Assembly: GCF_001426705.1 (NCBI RefSeq) | Contig: NZ_LMFC01000001.1 | Location: 1,081,354-1,145,353, forward strand | Reading direction: 5' to 3' | From: Cellulomonas sp. Root485 | Lineage (GTDB): Bacteria > Actinomycetota > Actinomycetes > Actinomycetales > Cellulomonadaceae | DNA length: 64,000 nucleotides | In this document: positions 59,574 to 64,000 of the stretch, in pieces | Layout of the letters: each line of letters opens with the position of its first letter | Position numbering within the stretch: position 1 is the stretch's first letter | The notes under the pieces: model-generated | The model's database searches: none | What the model saw: only the letters and a program-made list of their open reading frames with translations | Told to the model about the DNA's origin: nothing | Made by a program: the position numbers and the translations under genes

Positions 59574-60599
59574 ATGGAGGCGCTGCGGGTCGGGCTGGTC
59601 GGGTACGGGGGAGCGGGCCGGGGGATCCACGCCCGGCTGCTGCGCGAGGCCGGTCAGCAGGTGATGTGCGTGGTCACGCGCAGCCGGGCGGAGCAGGTCG
59701 AGGCGGACTGGCCCGGCGCCCTCGTCGTCCCCGACGTCGACGGTCTCCTCGCGCATGCTGACGAGCTCGACCTCGTGGTCATCGCCAGCCCGACGGGTGA
59801 GCACGTGGCGCACGTCCTCGCGTCGCTCGACGCCGGGCTGCACGTGCTCGTCGACAAGCCGCTGGCCACCACCGCCGACGACGCCGAGCTGCTGGCATCG
59901 CGCGGCGACGGGCGGCTCACCGTGTTCCAGAACCGCCGCTGGGACCCCGAGCAGCTGACCCTGCTCGGGGTGATCGCGAGCGGGGAGCTGGGCACGGTGC
60001 ACCGGTTCGAGCGGCGGTGGGAGAGGTTCCGTCCCGTACCGCAGGACCGTTGGAAAGAGAACGACCCGGACTCGGGCGGGCTCCTGCTCGACCTCGGCGC
60101 GCACCTGGTCGACTCGGCCGTCCAGCTGTTCGGGCCTGTCGCGCAGGTGTACGCCGAGCTCCACGCTCGCACCACGCCCGCCGTCGACGACGTCTTCCTG
60201 GCGCTCGTGCACGCCGCCAACGGCGTCGTGAGCCACCTGCAGGCCGGCGCCGTCGTGGGTGCCCCCGGGCCGCGCACGCGGGTGCTCGGTGACGGTGGCG
60301 CGTACCTCGTGACCAGCTTCGAGGGCGAGCCGACCCCGTTCGGTGCGCTCGACGACGCCTACGAGGAGACCCGCCGGCCCGGCGAGGCCGTGCACGAGGG
60401 CTGGCTGGTGCGTGGGGCCGACCGTCAGCCGGTGCCGCAGGCCGCCGGAGGGCACGTCGACCTGTACCACGCGGTCGTGCGGTGGGTCGTCGACGGAGGC
60501 CCGCCCCCGGTCGACCCGGCCGACGCGGCCCGCACCGCCCGGGTGCTCGACGCGGCGCTGCTGTCGGCTGCCGAGCGCAGGGTGGTCCAGCTGTCCTGA
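59574..60599 (+). CDS. Gfo/Idh/MocA family oxidoreductase
   Basis: 341-residue NAD(P)-dependent dehydrogenase. The N-terminal Rossmann motif is VGLVGYGGAGRGIHARLL (about residues 6-23); ASPTGEH and the family lysine in VLVDKPLATT (about 103-112) follow. The C-terminal domain carries DSGGLLLDLGAHLVDSAVQLFG, with the usual HLVDS. It most resembles the scyllo-inositol/ YdgJ-type sugar-alcohol dehydrogenases, but substrate is not fixed. Downstream of the MMPL gene with its own leaderless promoter. Confidence 0.9.
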   Translation: MEALRVGLVGYGGAGRGIHARLLREAGQQVMCVVTRSRAEQVEADWPGALVVPDVDGLLAHADELDLVVIASPTGEHVAHVLASLDAGLHVLVDKPLATTADDAELLASRGDGRLTVFQNRRWDPEQLTLLGVIASGELGTVHRFERRWERFRPVPQDRWKENDPDSGGLLLDLGAHLVDSAVQLFGPVAQVYAELHARTTPAVDDVFLALVHAANGVVSHLQAGAVVGAPGPRTRVLGDGGAYLVTSFEGEPTPFGALDDAYEETRRPGEAVHEGWLVRGADRQPVPQAAGGHVDLYHAVVRWVVDGGPPPVDPADAARTARVLDAALLSAAERRVVQLS

Positions 60600-60654
60600 C
60601 GCGGCCTGTGGACGACCGCCGACCGGGGTGAGCCGACCAGGCTTGGATGTCCCG

Positions 60655-61935
60655 ATGGACAGGTTCGTCGTGCCGACCGATGTCGAGACCGCCCTCGTGG
60701 ACGCCGGGTTCCATCCCGTCGAGGTCGCCGGATCCGGGTGGCTCGCCGTGGCTCTCGACGGCTCTGACCGACGGCTGGAGCTGCACGTCGTCCCGGCAGT
60801 GGTCGACGCCGGGACGTCCGACCGCGCCGCGCGGCTGTGCGCGGTCCGGCACGAGCACCTTCCGCAGGTCCTCGACGTCATCGAGCTGTCGTCCGGTCGG
60901 CTCGGCCTCGTCGTCGAGCACGTGGACGGCCTCTCCCTCGCGCAGATCCGCGCCGCCCGAGCACCGCTGGCCGACGGCGAGGCTGCGACGGTGGCCATCC
61001 CCGTGGCCGGTGCCCTTGCCGCGCTGCACGACGCCGGGCTGTCCCACGGGGCCGTGAGCGAGTCGACGGTCGTGGTCCGACCCGATGGCCGCCCGGCCCT
61101 GGTCGACCTGCGCGGTGCCCTCTCCGGCGGCGCCGACACCGAGACGGACGTCCGGTGCCTGGTCGCCACCGTGCTCGACCAGATGCCGGGCGCGGACGTG
61201 CACCTGGTGTCCGACCAGGAGGACGACAGGAGTCTGCGGGAGGCCTTCGCCGGGTTGCTGGCCCGGCCCGGGCTCGACGCCGACCACGTGGTCGACGCCT
61301 GCTATGCGACCGCGGACCCCGAACCTGTGCGGCTCCCCGACGCGGGCGCCCGGGCTTCCTCGGCGCTGACGGCCATGGCCCGTGAGGGCGATCCCGCGCG
61401 GGTGCTGAGCACGACCCGTCGGCAGGACAGGGCGCGGCGCAGGCGGCGCACGGCCCGGATCTCTGTCGGTGTGCTGGTCGCTGTCGCGGTGGTGGCAGCG
61501 GGCGTCGGGGGAGTGCACCTCGTCGGCAGACCGCCGGAGCCGGCACCCGTGGCCGACGACCCGGTGCGGGCCGCCATCGAGCTGAGCCGGGTCCGGGCGC
61601 AGGTCATCGAGACCGGCGACGTGTCCCAGCTGGGGACGGTCGACGTCCCCGACGGGCCGGCGGCGGCGGCGGACGCGCAGGTCCTGGCGGGCCTCGACGG
61701 CGCGCGCGTCGACGGGCTGTCGATCGACGTGCGGGACGCGCGTCTCGTCGAGGACGACGGCCGACGACGCGACACCACGGACGTCGCCGTGACGTCCGCG
61801 ATGTCCGCGCACGTCCGGGTTCCCGCCGACGGTGGTGCCGCGGTGCAGGTGGCGGCGTCCGAGGCGCGGACCGTGGTGCTGGGCCTGCGGTGGACCGACG
61901 ACGGCTGGCGCGTCTGGGACGTCGTGGAGCCGTGA
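60655..61935 (+). CDS. Membrane pseudokinase-like protein with extracellular domain
   Basis: 426 residues. Residues about 1-250 have a kinase-fold look: a hinge-like LVVEHVDGLSLAQI, then LHDAGLSHGAVSESTVVVRPDG where HRDLKPxN should be, and ALVDLRGALSGG where DFG should be. The catalytic Asp, Lys and DFG Asp context are missing, so it is probably inactive. A membrane helix lies at about 267-288 (ISVGVLVAVAVVAAGVGGVHL), flanked by RRRRR. The outer domain of about 135 residues is beta-rich. Similar pseudokinase designs occur in actinobacterial cell-wall regulation. Partner unknown. Confidence 0.65.
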   Translation: MDRFVVPTDVETALVDAGFHPVEVAGSGWLAVALDGSDRRLELHVVPAVVDAGTSDRAARLCAVRHEHLPQVLDVIELSSGRLGLVVEHVDGLSLAQIRAARAPLADGEAATVAIPVAGALAALHDAGLSHGAVSESTVVVRPDGRPALVDLRGALSGGADTETDVRCLVATVLDQMPGADVHLVSDQEDDRSLREAFAGLLARPGLDADHVVDACYATADPEPVRLPDAGARASSALTAMAREGDPARVLSTTRRQDRARRRRRTARISVGVLVAVAVVAAGVGGVHLVGRPPEPAPVADDPVRAAIELSRVRAQVIETGDVSQLGTVDVPDGPAAAADAQVLAGLDGARVDGLSIDVRDARLVEDDGRRRDTTDVAVTSAMSAHVRVPADGGAAVQVAASEARTVVLGLRWTDDGWRVWDVVEP

Positions 61936-61937
61936 CG

Positions 61938-62828
61938 TCAGTCGCGCTGGGCGACCCACTCCGCCGCGGTGGCAAGGTCGGCGTGAACCGGCACGAAGCC
62001 GCTGGCGTCGAGCACGGCGGGAACAGCGCGGATGGACCCGAGGACCTCGGAGGAGAAGTCTCCGAGCACCGCGCGGAGCGCGAACGCGGGCACCGGCACG
62101 ACCGCGGGCCGGTGCATCGCCCGGGCGAGCGCCGCGACCACCTCGGCGTTGCGCGCCGGGGCGGTCACCAGGTTGACGGGGCCGTGCACCGGTGCGGTCA
62201 GCAGGTGCTCGACGGCCCGGACGTGGTCGAGCAGGGTGATCCACGGCCAGAACTGCCGCCCCGACCCGAGCCGCCCTCCGACGCCGAGCCGGATCAACGG
62301 GAGCAGCCGGCCGAGGGCACCGCCACCCTGGCCCAGCACGATGCCGGTCCGCAGGTGGACCACCCGCACGCCGGCGTCCTGCGCGGGAGCGGTCGCCGCC
62401 TCCCAGTGCCGCACGACGTTGGCGAAGAACGTCGTCCCGATCGGCTCGTCCTCGTCCAGCAGGTCCTCGCCGCGCGAGCCGTACGCGCCGATCCCCGACG
62501 CCTGGAGCAGCACCTGCGGGCCGTCGTCGAGGGCAGCGAGCGTCCGGGCGAGCAGACCGGTGGTGTTCAGGCGGGACGAGAGGACCTCACGCTTGCGGGC
62601 CGTCGTGAGGGGTCGGGAGCCGGGGTTGACCCCCGCGAGGTTGATGACGGCGTCGGAGCCGGCGATCGCGTCGGGGTCGAGGCGCCCTGCGTCCGGGTCC
62701 CAGGAGATCTGCGACGGGCCCCGCGCAGAACCCCGCACCAGGACGCGGACGTCGTGACCGTCGCGCTGGAGGTGGGGGACGAGAGCGGACCCGATGAAGC
62801 CGTGCGACCCGGCGATGACGACCTGCAT
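61938..62828 (-). CDS. TIGR01777 family epimerase-like oxidoreductase
   Basis: 296-residue short-chain dehydrogenase-like protein. N-terminal nucleotide-binding motif VIAGSHGFIGSALVPHL (about residues 3-19), then VINLAGVNPG and the family-specific QASGIGAYGSRGEDLLDE (the SxxxYG site) and HLRTGIVLGQGGGALG. The mycobacterial orthologue (Rv2216, from memory) also lies beside the E2 gene, so this neighbour relation is ancestral. Natural substrate unknown. Start ATG is 7 nt after TAGGGT. It converges with the pseudokinase gene (2 nt between stops). Confidence 0.92.
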   Translation of the reverse strand: MQVVIAGSHGFIGSALVPHLQRDGHDVRVLVRGSARGPSQISWDPDAGRLDPDAIAGSDAVINLAGVNPGSRPLTTARKREVLSSRLNTTGLLARTLAALDDGPQVLLQASGIGAYGSRGEDLLDEDEPIGTTFFANVVRHWEAATAPAQDAGVRVVHLRTGIVLGQGGGALGRLLPLIRLGVGGRLGSGRQFWPWITLLDHVRAVEHLLTAPVHGPVNLVTAPARNAEVVAALARAMHRPAVVPVPAFALRAVLGDFSSEVLGSIRAVPAVLDASGFVPVHADLATAAEWVAQRD

Positions 62829-62835
62829 GGCGCTC

Positions 62836-62841
62836 ACCCTA
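62836..62841 (-). promoter_or_regulatory. -10 element TAGGGT for a leaderless TIGR01777 gene transcript
   Basis: Minus-strand hexamer 7 nt upstream of ATG 62828. Confidence 0.6.
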
Positions 62842-62879
62842 CGGTCGGTCCGCGTCGCCGGCCCGGCGGGCGCCGACGC

Positions 62880-62918
62880 ACGGCGGCCCGGCACCCTCGC
62901 GGGGTACCGGGCCGTCGT
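62880..62918. terminator. Terminator hairpin after sucB/dlaT
   Basis: Twelve-base arms ACGGCGGCCCGG / CCGGGCCGTCGT with one G-U pair and an inner ACCC/GGGGT pairing. It lies 21 nt past the stop of the minus-strand E2 gene. Confidence 0.65.
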
Positions 62919-62938
62919 GGTGGGTCAGGTGCTGCGGG

Positions 62939-64000
62939 TCAGAGGCCGACCTCGGACTCGAACGAGCCCTCCTCGATGCGGCTCTTGACCGCGGAGAGGT
63001 AGCGGGACGCGTCGGCGCCGTCGACCAGGCGGTGGTCGTACGACAGCGACAGGTAGCACATCGACCGGATCGCGATGACCTCGGCGCCGTCGGCGTCCTG
63101 GATGACGACGGGGCGCTTGACGATCGCGCCCGTGCCCAGGATCGCGGACGTGCCGCCGGGGACGATCGGGGTGTCGATGATCGCGCCGCCGGAACCCGTG
63201 TTGGTCACGGTGAACGTGGCACCGCTGAGCTCGTCCGGCGTGACCTTGTTCTGGCGGGTGCGACCCGCCAGATCGACGATCTTGCGCGAGATGCCGGCGA
63301 GGTTCAGGTCGCCCGCGTCGCGGATCACCGGGACGAGGAGGCCCTTCTCGGTGTCGACGGCGATGCCGACGTTCTCCTGCGCGTGGTACGTGATCTGGTT
63401 GCCCTCGAGCACGCCGTTGATCTTCGGGAACGCCTTGAGCGCCTCGACGGCGGCCAGCACGAAGAACGGCAGGAACGTGAGGTTGACGCCCTCGCGTGCC
63501 TTGAAGTCCTCCTTGGCCTTCGCTCGGAGCCGGGCGACACGCGTCACGTCGACCTCGACGACCGTGGTCAGCTGCGCCTGCGAGTGCAGTGCGTCGACCA
63601 TGCGCTCGGCGATGATCTGACGGAGCCGGCTGGCCTTCTCCGTCGTGCCCCGCAGCGGCAAGACCGCCGGAACTGCGGCGGCGGGCTTGGCGGCGGGTGC
63701 GGCCGGCGCTGCGGCAGCAGGCTGGGCCTTGGCGGCCTCGGCGGCAGCCTTCTCCGCCTCGGCCTTGGCCGCGGCGTCGAGGACGTCCTCTTTGCGGATC
63801 CGACCACCCACACCGGTGCCGACGAGCGACGCGACGTCGACACCCTTCTCGGCCGCGAGCTTGCGGACGAGCGGCGTCAGGTAGGTGCCCGACACCGAAG
63901 GAGCAGGGGCGGGGGAGGCTGCGGGCGTGGCGGGCACCGGCGCAGGCGTCGGTGTCGCCGGGACGGGAGCGGGCGTGGTCTCCTTCTCGGCGGCCGGCTC
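62939..64000 (-). CDS. sucB: Dihydrolipoamide acyltransferase E2 (N-terminal part outside window)
   Basis: C-terminal portion of the E2 of 2-oxo acid dehydrogenases, annotated sucB in many Actinobacteria; the mycobacterial counterpart (DlaT) serves pyruvate dehydrogenase. Visible order: Ala/Pro-rich linker, peripheral-subunit-binding domain [17 protein letters not shown]...[14 protein letters not shown], second linker rich in Ala/Lys, then the catalytic domain with [16 protein letters not shown] and the active site [16 protein letters not shown]. The N-terminal lipoyl domain(s) lie beyond the right edge. It is close to lipA/lipB. Succinyl versus acetyl specificity cannot be decided here. Confidence 0.93.
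   Translation of the reverse strand, partial: EPAAEKETTPAPVPATPTPAPVPATPAASPAPAPSVSGTYLTPLVRKLAAEKGVDVASLVGTGVGGRIRKEDVLDAAAKAEAEKAAAEAAKAQPAAAAPAAPAAKPAAAVPAVLPLRGTTEKASRLRQIIAERMVDALHSQAQLTTVVEVDVTRVARLRAKAKEDFKAREGVNLTFLPFFVLAAVEALKAFPKINGVLEGNQITYHAQENVGIAVDTEKGLLVPVIRDAGDLNLAGISRKIVDLAGRTRQNKVTPDELSGATFTVTNTGSGGAIIDTPIVPGGTSAILGTGAIVKRPVVIQDADGAEVIAIRSMCYLSLSYDHRLVDGADASRYLSAVKSRIEEGSFESEVGL

Noticed and set aside
1..64000. CRISPR array, insertion sequence, prophage or integron
   Set aside because: No regularly spaced repeats, transposase, integrase or phage structural genes were recognised on either strand.

Overview
The window is a high-GC (roughly 70% or more) actinobacterial chromosome segment. 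The gene families and their order point to Micrococcales, most likely Cellulomonas or a close relative. This is inferred from gene content (polyphosphate glucokinase, type 1c methionine aminopeptidase, a LAXTG surface protein, a secreted PL1 pectate lyase, paralogous glutamine synthetases), not from a search. No insertion sequence, phage or CRISPR array was found.

Layout. 1-2.9 kb: 3' part of aceE, a DUF3052 gene, an AhpE-type peroxiredoxin and tRNA-Val(UAC). 2.9-16.1 kb: a nitrate/nitrite respiration block. On the minus strand lie an Fe-S-type HTH regulator and narK-narG-narH-narJ-narI-DUF2249. On the plus strand, divergent from the regulator, lie a polytopic NnrS-like protein and an unusual copper nitrite reductase carrying an N-terminal membrane domain and an extra cupredoxin. 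16.1-23.2 kb: a MOSC protein, a Nif3-like protein, a CdsZ-like zinc-ribbon protein, a histidine phosphatase, arsB and yaaA, a tautomerase-like protein, a LuxR-type HTH protein, RNase P RNA (rnpB) and a small membrane protein. 23.2-33.9 kb: a LAXTG-anchored surface protein, YqeY, two uncharacterised membrane proteins, a VOC protein, an MBL hydrolase, ppgK, map, a short SPOR-like protein, an EEP phosphatase, panB and nadE. 33.9-54.3 kb: glnA2-glnE, an AI-2E exporter, membrane proteins, pectate lyase, a NUDIX hydrolase, a lipoprotein, a 618-residue orphan, glnA1 with a clear GlnR-type box, a type III glutamine synthetase, an RDD protein and a methyltransferase. 54.3-64 kb: DUF4191, lipA, lipB, a MarR regulator divergent from an MMPL transporter, a Gfo/Idh oxidoreductase, a pseudokinase, a TIGR01777 protein and the 3' part of sucB/dlaT.

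How the genes work together. aceE at one edge, lipA/lipB and the lipoyl-bearing E2 at the other form a pyruvate/2-oxoglutarate dehydrogenase and lipoylation set. GlnA1, GlnA2, GSIII and GlnE form the ammonium-assimilation set. The nar/nirK block would import nitrate, reduce it to nitrite and then to NO; no NO or N2O reductase is present here. The backbone order (aceE, DUF3052, ahpE ... Nif3, zinc ribbon, phosphatase ... panB ... glnA2, glnE, glnA1, RDD, DUF4191, lipA, lipB, TIGR01777, E2) matches the Mycobacterium tuberculosis Rv2241-to-Rv2215 region as recalled from established annotation. The nar/nirK block therefore looks like an insertion into an old conserved neighbourhood, beside tRNA-Val.

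Two features of genome style stand out. Many starts lie 6-8 nt after a TANNNT hexamer, the signature of leaderless actinobacterial transcripts. Many adjacent genes overlap by ATGA or GTGA, which implies translational coupling.
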